From positions 186,001-250,000 of the forward strand of contig DASXUX010000067.1 of the NCBI GenBank assembly GCA_036504595.1: DNA of 64,000 nt, written 5' to 3'. A model generated the notes under the pieces. The model made no database searches. It saw only the letters and a list, made by a program, of their open reading frames with translations, and had not been told where the DNA came from. Both the position numbers and the translations under genes were made by a program. The first letter of the stretch is position 1, and each line of letters starts with the position of its first letter. This stretch comes from DASXUX01 sp036504595 (GTDB lineage Bacteria; Planctomycetota; SZUA-567; H5-PLA8). Of this stretch, positions 8,844 through 18,275 are shown piece after piece.

Positions 8844-11800
8844 TTATGTGTGCAGGATGTTCCGCACCGTGCGGGCCAATTCCTTGTCCCAAGCGTCCGT
8901 CTTTCCCAGCACGCCCGACGAGTGCGCCTTCAGACGCTCCTCATCCGCGCGCAGCAAGTCCTTGTTGGTGACGATCACGACAGGCATCTGTGCAAAGCGC
9001 GGATCGCGGCGGATCGCCGCCAGGAACGACTCCCCGTCCATGACGGGCATGAGCAGGTCCAGGATGACCAGATCCACCGGCGCCGACTCGAGCACCTGCA
9101 ACGCCTCGCGCCCGTTCACCGCCGTGCGCGTATCGAAGCCTTCCTCCGATAAATGCGCCAGCAGCAGGCGCCGCGCGTCTTCATCGTCGTCCACGACGAG
9201 CACGGATCCCCTGGGGACACGCAGCGTTCGCGACAGCACTTGCAGCAGATCGTCGCGCGACACGGGCTTGGTGAGGAAGTCCACGGCGCCAGGAAGGACC
9301 CCTCGTTGCTGATCGGCGACCGCACTGACCACGATGACGGGGATCTCCCGCAGTTGCGGATCGTGCTTGAGTTCGCGGAGCACAGCCCAGCCGTTCATGC
9401 GCGGCATCCGGTAGTCCAACGTGATGAGGTCGGGGTGCCGGCTGCGTGCGAGGTCCAGGCCGTCGCGTCCCGTGCTGGCGGCGATGACGCGGCAGCCGAG
9501 ATCCTCCAAGTGCCGCGACAGCACCAGGAGCGAGTCCGCGTCGTCGTCAATGACCAGCACCAGCTTGCCGCGCAGGTCGGGCCGCCGTGCCGACGCGGAA
9601 GGCGTGGACGGAGCAGCCCGAACCGGAACGGCGTCGGGAAGTTTCACCGCGCGGCGGAAGGCCGATACGGACGCCGGGTTGAAGCACACTGAGAACGTCG
9701 AGCCGTGGCCCACAGTGCTGGCGACGGCCAGATGGTAGCCCATCAGTTTGCACAGCGAACGCGAGATGGTCAGGCCGAGGCCTGTGCCGCCGTATTTGCG
9801 CGCGGTGCTGTTTTCGGCCTGCTGAAACGCCTCAAAAATCACATCGAGCTTGTTTCGTGGGATGCCTATGCCGGTGTCCACAACCTCCAGACGCTGGGGC
9901 TGGCCGGCGCCATCTGTCACCACGCGCAGAGTCACCGAACCACGCTCGGTGAACTTGAGTGCGTTGGCTACCAGGTTGATGATAACCTGCTTGAGCTTGG
10001 GTCCGTCTGTCGCGAGGGGCGCCACGCACGCCGGGATCTCCGCCAGCAGCTTGACGTCCCGATTGCGTACCGCGCCCTCAAGTTGCGCCAGCGTGTCGCG
10101 CACAAGCGCTGCGAGATCGACGGACCCTGTCTCCACTTCGACTTTGCCGGCTTCGATCTTGGACAGGTCGAGGATGCTGTTGATCAGCTCCAGCAGATGC
10201 TTGCCGTTGTCCTCCACGCGCTCCAAGTACATCAGATCGTTCTGCCGCAAGTTGCCCGCTTTGTTCTTTCGCAGGATGCCGGAGAACCCGATGATGGCGT
10301 TCAGCGGCGTGCGCAGCTCGTGACTCATGTTGGCCAGGAAGGTGCTCTTGGCGCGATTGGCGTTCTCCGCCGCCGCCTTCGCCGCCAACAGTTCGGCCTC
10401 GGTGCGCTTTCGCGCGGTGATGTCCTCCTTGACGGCCACGAAATGGATCAGGGTGCCGGCCTTGTCGATGATCGGCGAGATGGACGCCGCTTCCCAGAAG
10501 GACTCGCCGTTCTTCTTCTTGTTGTGGAATTCGCCGCGCCACTCGCGGCCTGCCGTGATCGTGGTCCACAGTTCCGTGTAGAGCGCCGCTGGCAATTCGC
10601 CGGACTTCAGGATGCGCGAGTTCTTACCGAGCGCCTCCTGTGCGGTATAGCCGGTGACGGCGGTAAACTTTGGGTTAACGTATTCGATGATGCCCTGGGG
10701 GTCCGTGATGACAATGGAGGCGGGGCTCTGCTCGACCGCTCTGGACAGTTTTTGCAGCTCAGCCTCGGCAAGCTTCTGTGCGGTGATGTCGCGCATGATG
10801 GTAGAGAGAAACTGCGGTTTCCCAGAGGAGTCCCTATGAACCACCAAGACCTGTGAAACAGGTATCTCAGTTCCATTCCGATGCAGTACCGCGTTCTCCC
10901 TTCTCCATGACCCCGTCTTGAGAACCGTGGGGATACCATCTTCCTCAACCAGTTTCGCAGCCCAACCGGGGTGAATATCCCTGATCTTCAGGTGAGCGAG
11001 GTCGGCACCTACCGGCAACCCCACCAGTTTCTTTGCGGCTGGGTTGTGATACTTGAGGTTCCCCTGCATGTCAGCGATTCCGATGAAATCCGTGGATTCA
11101 TCGAGGATTGCCAACATCCGCCCCCTCTCCTCCTCCTGCCGCTTCTGTTCGGTGATGTCGCGCACCGTCGCTTGGAGGAATGTCCTTCCGTTGGCCTCCA
11201 TCCGGCTGAGAAGCACAGTAGCGGGAAACGCCTCGCCGTTTATCCGCCGGTGCGTCCATTCGAAGAAGTGAGAGCCTTCACGCATGGCTATCTCGATCAT
11301 CTCCTTCGCTTTTTCGCTGGAAGCGCTTCCGTCCGGCTGCTGCGCCGTCGACAGTTCCCAAGGACCCATCGTCACGAAGTGTTCCTCATCCATCGCTCCG
11401 AACATCGCCACCGTGGCCGGATTGCCGGAGGCAAATTTCCACAAAGGCGGCTCAAGCGTCATGATCGCGTCACGGGAACTGTCGAACAGGCCACGGTAGT
11501 TCGCCTCGCTGGCGCGCAGTTCCTGTTCCACGCTGGCGCGATCCCTTTCGCTGCGCAGCAGACGGCGTGCGCCGACCCAAATTCCCGCCAGGCCCAGCAG
11601 GCCGAGGAGGCTGTAGCGCCAAGCGCGTTGCGCCACTTCTTGTCGCTCGGCAGCGAGGAAAGACGCCATGGGCACTACCTCGCCCAGGCCGCCAATGATG
11701 TCGCCGTCCTTGATCCCGCGGCTGGCGTGACAGTTAAGGCATTTTTCCTGAGCAACAAAGGGGTGCGCCATGCGCATGTGCGGGACGCCGCCGAGGTCCG

Positions 11801-12284
11801 CAATGCTCGCGACTTCAGCTTCCCCTTCCGCAAAGCGTTTCAGTGCCTCCGCCTCCCACGCGTCCGGCAGGTTTGCTGGATTCAACGGCTTTGACCCGAA
11901 GAACCGGCCCATCGCCGCCGACTGCCGTCCAGCAAGAGCGCTCAGTTCGCCCATGACGGCGTAACTGTTTCGACGTGTTAACTGCACGCCAGAGGGCGTG
12001 GTAATGTCGCGTTCGGTGATATCCAGCGCGGGGTTCGGGCGAGTCTCCGAAGTCACGGCCACATAGACGCCGCCGTGTGTGTTGATCCATTGGCGAAGAA
12101 GCGCATCTTTCTCGAACGCCACGTGCGCCTGCATCCGCGCCATGGCGGTGGTCTTGTCACACTCGCTTGACCAGTACCAGAAGAACGAAGTTGAAACAGC
12201 CACGACCCACAACGCCGCCGCAAGCCACACATAGAGCGTCAGTTGTCGTTGTCCTGGGCTGGCGGCGGGGGGAGCTAAGTTCAT
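8844..12284 (-). CDS. DUF3365 (haem-type) PAS hybrid histidine kinase with two receiver domains
   Basis: The 1,146-residue protein has a membrane segment near residues 17-39, an extracytoplasmic DUF3365/Tll0287-like domain with CLNCH near 181, and a second membrane segment near 220-240. Three PAS/PAC domains follow, then HisKA (His in NMSHELRTPLNAIIGFS, about 654), HATPase (DTGIGIPR, GTGLGLTIS) and two tandem receiver domains (from about 910 and 1030, with LITLDYRMP and LVILDLLMP). DUF3365 domains usually bind one c-type haem and are linked to redox sensing. The ATG at 12284 follows AAGGTG with good spacing and places the first membrane helix at the N-terminus. It is the central kinase of the five-gene relay 13300 to 6297. 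Confidence 0.92.
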   Translation of the reverse strand: MNLAPPAASPGQRQLTLYVWLAAALWVVAVSTSFFWYWSSECDKTTAMARMQAHVAFEKDALLRQWINTHGGVYVAVTSETRPNPALDITERDITTPSGVQLTRRNSYAVMGELSALAGRQSAAMGRFFGSKPLNPANLPDAWEAEALKRFAEGEAEVASIADLGGVPHMRMAHPFVAQEKCLNCHASRGIKDGDIIGGLGEVVPMASFLAAERQEVAQRAWRYSLLGLLGLAGIWVGARRLLRSERDRASVEQELRASEANYRGLFDSSRDAIMTLEPPLWKFASGNPATVAMFGAMDEEHFVTMGPWELSTAQQPDGSASSEKAKEMIEIAMREGSHFFEWTHRRINGEAFPATVLLSRMEANGRTFLQATVRDITEQKRQEEERGRMLAILDESTDFIGIADMQGNLKYHNPAAKKLVGLPVGADLAHLKIRDIHPGWAAKLVEEDGIPTVLKTGSWRRENAVLHRNGTEIPVSQVLVVHRDSSGKPQFLSTIMRDITAQKLAEAELQKLSRAVEQSPASIVITDPQGIIEYVNPKFTAVTGYTAQEALGKNSRILKSGELPAALYTELWTTITAGREWRGEFHNKKKNGESFWEAASISPIIDKAGTLIHFVAVKEDITARKRTEAELLAAKAAAENANRAKSTFLANMSHELRTPLNAIIGFSGILRKNKAGNLRQNDLMYLERVEDNGKHLLELINSILDLSKIEAGKVEVETGSVDLAALVRDTLAQLEGAVRNRDVKLLAEIPACVAPLATDGPKLKQVIINLVANALKFTERGSVTLRVVTDGAGQPQRLEVVDTGIGIPRNKLDVIFEAFQQAENSTARKYGGTGLGLTISRSLCKLMGYHLAVASTVGHGSTFSVCFNPASVSAFRRAVKLPDAVPVRAAPSTPSASARRPDLRGKLVLVIDDDADSLLVLSRHLEDLGCRVIAASTGRDGLDLARSRHPDLITLDYRMPRMNGWAVLRELKHDPQLREIPVIVVSAVADQQRGVLPGAVDFLTKPVSRDDLLQVLSRTLRVPRGSVLVVDDDEDARRLLLAHLSEEGFDTRTAVNGREALQVLESAPVDLVILDLLMPVMDGESFLAAIRRDPRFAQMPVVIVTNKDLLRADEERLKAHSSGVLGKTDAWDKELARTVRNILHT

Positions 12285-12315
12285 GGGACACACCTTTGTA
12301 GAAAGGACATGGGTT

Positions 12316-12759
12316 TTAACTGGCCACGGCCACGCGAAATCCGCCTTCGACCGGTTCGGCGTAGGTTCGACCGGGAACAGCAGTGCGATTCCGTTCCAGC
12401 AACCGCGCGATCGCCAGCAACAACACGTTCTCATCCACGATGGGCTTGCTGACATAATCGTCGAAGCCCGCCGCCAGCAACCGTTCGCGGTCGCCGGCCA
12501 TGGCGTGAGCGGTCAGGGCAATGACGGGCAGGTGCATCAACGCGCGAGTCAGGCGAATCTGCTGGAGTACCCCCATGCCGTCGATGCCGGGCAAGGAGAT
12601 GTCCAACAGCACCAGATCCGGGATGGCGACCGGCAGTCCATGCAGCGCGGACATTCCATCTTCGTAATCAGTCAGGTGGTAATAACCATCGAGGAACGCG
12701 TGCAGCAGCAGGCGATTGTCCACGTTGTCCTCAACCACTGCGATCTTTGGAATCTGCAT
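12316..12759 (-). CDS. Stand-alone response regulator receiver protein
   Basis: The 147-residue protein is essentially one receiver domain: acidic pair in VVEDN, phospho-acceptor Asp in LVLLDISLPG, Thr in ALTAHAM and Lys in YVSKPI. The short C-terminal tail carries no output domain, so it is CheY/Spo0F-like. The ATG at 12759 is preceded by GGGAGAG. It lies between a pseudo-receiver gene and the DUF3365 hybrid kinase, all on the minus strand with short gaps, consistent with an intermediate in the same relay. Confidence 0.9.
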   Translation of the reverse strand: MQIPKIAVVEDNVDNRLLLHAFLDGYYHLTDYEDGMSALHGLPVAIPDLVLLDISLPGIDGMGVLQQIRLTRALMHLPVIALTAHAMAGDRERLLAAGFDDYVSKPIVDENVLLLAIARLLERNRTAVPGRTYAEPVEGGFRVAVAS

Positions 12760-12775
12760 GGCTCTCTCCCTCGAA

Positions 12776-13300
12776 TCAGACGACGGCCCCTTGATAGCAG
12801 CTCGAAGCCGTGCTCCCGAAATCCACTTGGCGAGGCAGGAACTCCGGCCCCAGTATCCGGGGACGCGTGGCACAAGCCCGCGCCGTTCGCCGGATCAGTC
12901 GGGGGATGGCCGTCGGGACGACAGGTTTCTCGAGGACCCATTTGATGTTCAAACGCGAGAGACGGTAGCGGTGAAAGTCACTGAGCTTGTGGTCGGCCAT
13001 CAATATGATGGGAGTTCGCTCCAGGGCGGGACATAGCGACAGCAGACTTCTGAGCGTAAACATGCCACTGAAAGCATCCTCGCTCCATCCCACTAGAATC
13101 AGATCCGGCGCGCCTTGGCTAAGGCTCTCGGTAGCATCTGGCAGGCTCCAAACGTGCCGCACGCCTATCCGCGCCTGCTCCAGCACCATGCTCACTAATT
13201 CGCCCTCCACGGCGTCCTCAATTAGCAGTACGGAGAGTGCCTCCGATGGCTGAGCCTCGCGTTCCTCAATGGCGACGGGGTTCGTCTTGCTGTCTTTCAT
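12776..13300 (-). CDS. Degenerate (pseudo-)receiver domain protein
   Basis: The 174-residue protein folds like a receiver by pattern: LSVLLIEDAVEGELV at the first strand, PDLILVGW at the third, PIILMAD at the fourth, WVLEKPV at the fifth. The phospho-acceptor Asp expected after PDLILV is replaced by Gly, so canonical phosphorylation is unlikely, while the switch Lys (EKP) remains. It is the first gene of the relay cluster. A role as a constitutive or ligand-controlled adaptor is inferred. The ATG at 13300 has an AGAGG about 10 bases upstream; the longer upstream reading frame looks non-coding. Confidence 0.72.
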   Translation of the reverse strand: MKDSKTNPVAIEEREAQPSEALSVLLIEDAVEGELVSMVLEQARIGVRHVWSLPDATESLSQGAPDLILVGWSEDAFSGMFTLRSLLSLCPALERTPIILMADHKLSDFHRYRLSRLNIKWVLEKPVVPTAIPRLIRRTARACATRPRILGPEFLPRQVDFGSTASSCYQGAVV

Positions 13301-13919
13301 GTTCGTCTTGCCTCTTTGCTTATGCTTGACGTCCGTGGTGACGAACCAAAGGCAACACCCGTGCCGTTCAGCCGACGAGACTGTTATCGTTTGTTTTGCC
13401 TTGCCTGTGATCCCAGAAGGCGTTGTTGCCACATACCTTGTGCCGGAAGGGGCGTCTTTCGCCCGCGGTGAAGAATGCCAGCCCGCTCGGTGCCAAGTGT
13501 CCGGATCTTCGGACAGATTGTCTGACAACAAGAGCAGTGGCGAGGGGACAGAGAAAGACTCCGGTCAAGATGCAGGTGCGGAGCATGGCGTGCCATCTAC
13601 ATCAACTTCGCGCATCCCGACTGCGTCTTTGATTCTGAATGAAACGACGTACAGCGGCGGCGCTGTCCGAGGACGGCTTGGTCAACGCGAGCACGACCGC
13701 GCGCCTCACCGTGCCGGTGACATTGATCTTCAACGGCGAGGTGCTGCAGAAGGCCGTCTCGCAAAGCTACAAGGCCGTAAAGGACAAAGTTTGAGCAACG
13801 AAGTAGCGGTGATAACCAACCACGTTGTATTCGGCATGAGAAGGGTAGCCACCTGTGCCCCCTTCTCTATCAAAAGCCTGTGGCCAAGAGACGATTGCGG
13901 AAGCGACCAGAAACTTACG
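13301..13919. other. Intergenic region upstream of the relay operon
   Basis: This 619-bp stretch lies between the start of the relay operon (13300, minus) and the 3' end of the kinase gene (13920, minus). It must contain the relay operon promoter, but no convincing -35/-10 or -24/-12 pair was recognised. The only coding-like piece is a short plus-strand frame at 13639-13794, listed separately. Confidence 0.5.
13639..13794 (+). pseudogene. Short coding-like fragment, possibly a gene remnant
   Basis: A 51-codon frame on the plus strand ends in GEVLQKAVSQSYKAVKDKV, preceded by VPVTLIF. Codon use looks protein-like and the C-terminus resembles the ends of large structural proteins such as phage tail tape-measure proteins, though this similarity is weak. 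There is no Shine-Dalgarno sequence before the ATG, and the neighbouring DNA is non-coding. The most likely reading is the 3' remnant of a lost gene. Confidence 0.25.
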
Positions 13920-16900
13920 TTATTTTGGCGACGGCTCGCTAACGATCACCGTGACCGAAAGCGCCCCTTGTGTTACGTCGAAGTACCCATCGCGGTTCTG
14001 CTGCAGCCGCAGCGTGCCGCTGGCTGGAGCCACGAACTCAATGGGCTTCCCGTTAAACGCCCACACATTTCCGGCGTTGGAAATTTGCGCGTAATCGGCC
14101 GTCGCGGGTTTGTCCTTCTCGCAGAAATAAACCACCAGCATCGCAATGTTGTAGCTGTTGCCCGGTCCGGAGAACGCGCGGAAACTCTTCAACGCTTCGC
14201 GCCCATCTTCGTGCTTCCCGTCCGGAGTCACCCACGCGCCGGTCGGCCCAGAAAACCATTTGCCCTCGGCTTCGATACGCACTTTCGCGCCGGCGCTGAT
14301 CTTCAGCCAGCTTTTGCGAGCTGCCAGGGCTTCCGCATATTGCTCGTTGTCGAGATCCCCTCGCACCGGAACGACCGCGCCGTTCTTGTCGAGCGGCACG
14401 CCTTGTATTCGATTCGCGTACACGCCGAACGGACCATAGCTCTTCTCCGGCCCAAACGCCGGCTTTGCCACCGCCGGTTCCGCGGGCTTAGGCGCCGGTT
14501 TTTCCGGAGGAGGAACAAGGGGTGGCGGCAGCGGTTTGGGCTTTGTCGCTTCGGCCACTTGAGCCAGCAGCGCCGTCGCCTGCGCGTCATCCGCGCGTTC
14601 CTGCAGCGCGCGTTGGAGCGCGTCCTTCGCCGATGGCCACTGCGCGGCTGCAATCGCTTTCCTGCCGTCGCCCAGCGCGTCCGCGTAGCGCTTGTCCGAC
14701 GCTTTTCGGCGCGCTTGGTCAAGCAGGCTTTTCGCAACCGGATCGTCCTTCTTGTGTGTCAGCGCTTCAGCGAATGCATCCCCGGCGCTCTTCCAATCCT
14801 CGGCCTGAAGCGAATCGCTCCCGCGCTTGATGGCGTTCTGATACTTTTCGTCCAGCGCGCCGGCATCTGCTTTGGCCAAGCCATCGTCAGCGGCTTTGTC
14901 ACCCTTTCGCAGCGCGAGCAGTTCGCTGAATGCCGTCTTTGCCGCGGCCCACTGTTTTTCCGTCAGAAGTTTCTCGGCTTTATCAAGCGCGCTCATGTAC
15001 TGTGCGTCTTCCAGGCCGCGTTGCGCCGGCGCATCGTCTTTCCGCAGCGCGAGCACCGCGCGAAAACCCGCTTCCGCCTCCGCCGCGCGTTTTCCGAGCA
15101 GATGCGCTTGAGCTTCTTTCAAAGCCGCTTCGTAGCGCTTCTGTTCCAACGCCGCATCAGCGGCCTGCATACCCTTTTCAACGCGCGCGGAGTCTGGCGT
15201 GGCGGGCCACGCGGCTTTGGCTTCCTGAAACGCCGTCTTGGCCGCCGCCGGATCAGTCACGAGCAGCTCTTCCGCGGCTTTCATCTTTGCGTCAAAGTTT
15301 CGGCGCAGTTCGATCTCGGATGTGGCCTTGCTGAGCAACTGCTGAGCGGCTGTTCTTGACGGATGCTCGGCATTTCCCAAAGCGGTCAGCGTGCTCTTCA
15401 GCGACGTTTCAACGTTATCCCACTGCCCTTTGTCCGCGGCATCTTTGGCCTTCTGGAAGGAGGCCGTGAACGCGTCCTGCTCGGCGCGCTCGCGTTCCTT
15501 TTTCAGCCGATCCGCCGTGGCCGAAATCTTTGCGTCCTGCACTTTCTGTCGGCGCTGCTGAAGAGACGGCGTCAGTCCCGCGAGCAGGTCCGGCAGAATC
15601 TCGGCGGAATCGGCGGTCCCGATTCGTTCGGCATCCGACAGCGCCTGAAGCGCCGAGTCCGAATCGCTGGCAGCCTCCGCGCGAGCCAACGTTTGCTCAA
15701 AGAGGTTCTTGCGTTCCTGCAGTCTTTTCTGCCGCGCAAGCAGACTGGCGAGCGTTGCGTCGAGTTCCTGCATTTCCGCGGCCGGGCGCGCGGCGTTCTT
15801 TTCTCGAAATTCGCGAAGACTGGAAATGCTGTCGGCCAGCGGTTGGCCGTCCTGCATGGACGCTGCCTGACCGAGCCGGACGAAGGCGGCTAGCGTGGCC
15901 GCACGAGCGCTCTCGCGAAAATGCAGCGCGGCCAAGAAGCCTGCTGCGGTGATCAGAAGCGTGGCCACGGCTGCGACGACGAACCGTTTCCGAAACCGCG
16001 AAGCGCCGGCTCTCGGCATCGTCGTGGGAGCCGGCGTTGCCTGTCGCGCCGTCCCCGCATCCGACTCCAGCGCCGGCAGTCCGACTTCGGCCGCCTTGCC
16101 CAAAACGGTCAACTGTTCGATCGCGTTGCGCTGCGCCGTCTCCGGCTGGCTGATGTTCTGGCGGCAGACTTTCAAAGCCTGCAGGAGCGCGTTTCCGTCC
16201 GCGTAGCGCTGCTGCGGCTCCTTCTGCAGACAGCGGTCGATCAAGGCGCTCGTGATCAGGCTGACGTCGGCGCGTGCCAAGCGAATCGGCGCGTACGGCT
16301 GCTGCAGTGTCTTGAGCAGCACCTCGATGCCCGATTCTCCTTCAAACGGTGCGTGGCCGGAGAGCAGCGCGTAAAGCGTCGCGCCCATCGCGAAAACATC
16401 CGCGGGCTTGCCGGCTTTCTTGGCTGAAACTCCTTGCTCCGGAGCCATGAATCCCGGCGTGCCGAGCGCCGCGTCGGACTTAGTCATCGACTGGCCCAGC
16501 AGTTCGGCTCGGGCAAGCCCCAGGTCCGCCAGCTTGGCCGCGTTAAGTTCCAGGCCGCCGCCGAGCCTGGCCTTGGGGATCATGATGTTGTCGGGCTTGA
16601 CGTCGCGGTGAATGATTCCGATCGCGTGAGCAGCGGCAAGTCCTTCCGTTGCCGCCACGCAAATATCCAGCGCCGCCGTCTCCGACAGGCCGATGCCGCC
16701 GGTCTGCTTCGCATGCTTGAGCAGCGCTCCGGCGCTCATGCCTTCGACAAATTCCATCACCAGGAAAAAGAGGCCCTGGTCCTGGTTGAGATCGAGCACG
16801 GCGACGACGTGCGGCGAGTTCACGCGCGCCGCGATCTGCGCCTCGCGCTGAAACCGCCCGATCATCTCGGGCTGCTGCTCAGCGAGGTGAAACGGCAGAA

Positions 16901-17225
16901 CTTTCACCGCCACTTCGCTGTGCAAACGCGGGTGCATCCCCAAGTACACCGCGCCCATGCCGCCGCGACCCAGGCGAGCCAGCAGCGGAATGCCGCCCAG
17001 CGACGGCACGGCGCGCCCTTGATACGTGACCCGCGGCGCCGCGAGCAGCAGCTTGTCCGACGAAAGATCCTGCAGCTCAACGGCGGGTGTGCGCGTATGT
17101 CCCGTTCCGGGGTGCGCTCTATCGGGATTTGATGGCGGCAACGGCGAAAGCGGATGCGGCCCCCGGCCGCCAAGCTCCCCCTGCTCCGGCGCAACATCTC
17201 GTTGTGGCTGTTCCGGAACATTCAT
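13920..17225 (-). CDS. Membrane Ser/Thr protein kinase with coiled repeat region and lectin-like C-terminal domain
   Basis: The 1,101-residue protein has a Pro-rich N-terminus, a PASTA-less Hanks-type kinase domain (about 78-345; GRGGMGAVY loop, VAVKVLP lysine, HRDVKPDN catalytic loop, DLG in place of DFG, and APEQ), a single membrane helix (about 418-440), then about 460 residues of Ala/Glu/Lys-rich helical repeats of 30-45 residues. The last 170 residues look like a beta-sandwich with the pattern of PA-IL/LecA-type galactose-binding domains (KVRIEAEGKW, PDGK, SGTLRLQQNRDG). The outside portion would then probe sugar and the cytoplasmic kinase would signal. The lectin assignment is by pattern only. 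Confidence 0.88.
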   Translation of the reverse strand: MNVPEQPQRDVAPEQGELGGRGPHPLSPLPPSNPDRAHPGTGHTRTPAVELQDLSSDKLLLAAPRVTYQGRAVPSLGGIPLLARLGRGGMGAVYLGMHPRLHSEVAVKVLPFHLAEQQPEMIGRFQREAQIAARVNSPHVVAVLDLNQDQGLFFLVMEFVEGMSAGALLKHAKQTGGIGLSETAALDICVAATEGLAAAHAIGIIHRDVKPDNIMIPKARLGGGLELNAAKLADLGLARAELLGQSMTKSDAALGTPGFMAPEQGVSAKKAGKPADVFAMGATLYALLSGHAPFEGESGIEVLLKTLQQPYAPIRLARADVSLITSALIDRCLQKEPQQRYADGNALLQALKVCRQNISQPETAQRNAIEQLTVLGKAAEVGLPALESDAGTARQATPAPTTMPRAGASRFRKRFVVAAVATLLITAAGFLAALHFRESARAATLAAFVRLGQAASMQDGQPLADSISSLREFREKNAARPAAEMQELDATLASLLARQKRLQERKNLFEQTLARAEAASDSDSALQALSDAERIGTADSAEILPDLLAGLTPSLQQRRQKVQDAKISATADRLKKERERAEQDAFTASFQKAKDAADKGQWDNVETSLKSTLTALGNAEHPSRTAAQQLLSKATSEIELRRNFDAKMKAAEELLVTDPAAAKTAFQEAKAAWPATPDSARVEKGMQAADAALEQKRYEAALKEAQAHLLGKRAAEAEAGFRAVLALRKDDAPAQRGLEDAQYMSALDKAEKLLTEKQWAAAKTAFSELLALRKGDKAADDGLAKADAGALDEKYQNAIKRGSDSLQAEDWKSAGDAFAEALTHKKDDPVAKSLLDQARRKASDKRYADALGDGRKAIAAAQWPSAKDALQRALQERADDAQATALLAQVAEATKPKPLPPPLVPPPEKPAPKPAEPAVAKPAFGPEKSYGPFGVYANRIQGVPLDKNGAVVPVRGDLDNEQYAEALAARKSWLKISAGAKVRIEAEGKWFSGPTGAWVTPDGKHEDGREALKSFRAFSGPGNSYNIAMLVVYFCEKDKPATADYAQISNAGNVWAFNGKPIEFVAPASGTLRLQQNRDGYFDVTQGALSVTVIVSEPSPK

Positions 17226-17308
17226 TTTGCGGCGGCCCCAAGACTTTCAGGACGGATTATACGATGGTGCCGGTGCCCGTCACGCGCAAAGCAAAGTTAG
17301 CATCGATA

Positions 17309-18244
17309 CTATTTCTTCTTGGGCAGTGGCAATCCAAGCCTCTGCGCGACCGGACCAACAACTGACTCGATTTCCTCGTCTCCCGTCGTTGGTGCTCGCG
17401 GAACCCAAACGGCGTTGGGATTCCGCTGCTCCCATGGCGAGATGATCCTCGGGCGTCGATTGTATTCCCCGATTGCAGTGTGCATATCAGCAGGCGTTCT
17501 CATTGGCCGCAGGAACGGCTCATAATCCCGCCACCATTCTCCCACGGTCGACGACTCGTCAAAGAGCGAGCTTATTGCAGACACGGCGACGTCGGCGGAC
17601 TTGAAGCCATCTGAGCCTAGATCACTCAGGTAGTCTTCCAGATGGCTCAGCATCCATCGTCGCAGATCCGCCAGCTCTACATCCAAGGGACTCTCCCACT
17701 GAAAGATGACGCGGTAACGCTCGGTGGGTGATGAGCTGACGAGAATACGCAGGTACCGGGTGTCAATGCCAAGCTGTGGGTACTTGAGCTCCGGGCAGTT
17801 CCATCGATACGAGTGCCAAACTCCGGTGCGAACCTGGGTCCAATGGTACTCGCTCGGGCGATAACGTAATTCGTCTTCGATGATCTGTGTTTGCTCCGTT
17901 CTTATCATTCGGCAGAAACACAGCGGGCCAGCATACCAGGTCTCACGATAACGCAGCGTTCTTGTGCAAACATCCATCGTATTCATCCCCAGCAGCGTCC
18001 CAAGCAGCGCCGATAAGGCAACTGCCTTGGCGATCCCGCTCACAAACGGCCGCATCGGCGGAACCGCCTGCTTCGGATGTTTGCGGCTGTGCCGCCACAG
18101 TCCCCAGGCTCCCCCGCCGGCGCAGACAACAACGATCACGATTCCCTGATAAAGCGGCACCTCACCACCAAGCAACAGATTGGCGACGATCAAGAATAGA
18201 CAGGCAAGATGGAACGCAAGGATATGCCCCAGCGTAAACCGCAT
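17309..18244 (-). CDS. Membrane protein of unknown function
   Basis: The 311-residue protein has three hydrophobic segments in its first 90 residues (FTLGHILAFHLACLFLIVAN, then VIVVVCAGGGAWGLW, then AVALSALLGTLL) and a hydrophilic remainder with many Tyr, Trp and Arg. No known domain was recognised. The opening resembles the small inner-membrane proteins common in planctomycetes. The ATG at 18244 fits that N-terminal pattern better than a GTG at 18262. It follows dprA with a short gap and may be cotranscribed with it by chance. Confidence 0.6.
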   Translation of the reverse strand: MRFTLGHILAFHLACLFLIVANLLLGGEVPLYQGIVIVVVCAGGGAWGLWRHSRKHPKQAVPPMRPFVSGIAKAVALSALLGTLLGMNTMDVCTRTLRYRETWYAGPLCFCRMIRTEQTQIIEDELRYRPSEYHWTQVRTGVWHSYRWNCPELKYPQLGIDTRYLRILVSSSPTERYRVIFQWESPLDVELADLRRWMLSHLEDYLSDLGSDGFKSADVAVSAISSLFDESSTVGEWWRDYEPFLRPMRTPADMHTAIGEYNRRPRIISPWEQRNPNAVWVPRAPTTGDEEIESVVGPVAQRLGLPLPKKK

Positions 18245-18275
18245 ATAGTTGATACGCAGCACTCAATAATTCGGT

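Noticed and set aside
13269..15359. A 696-codon plus-strand frame overlapping the Ser/Thr kinase
   Set aside because: It runs opposite the helical repeat region of the kinase gene and is full of Arg and Phe with no fold; the minus strand encodes a clear kinase.
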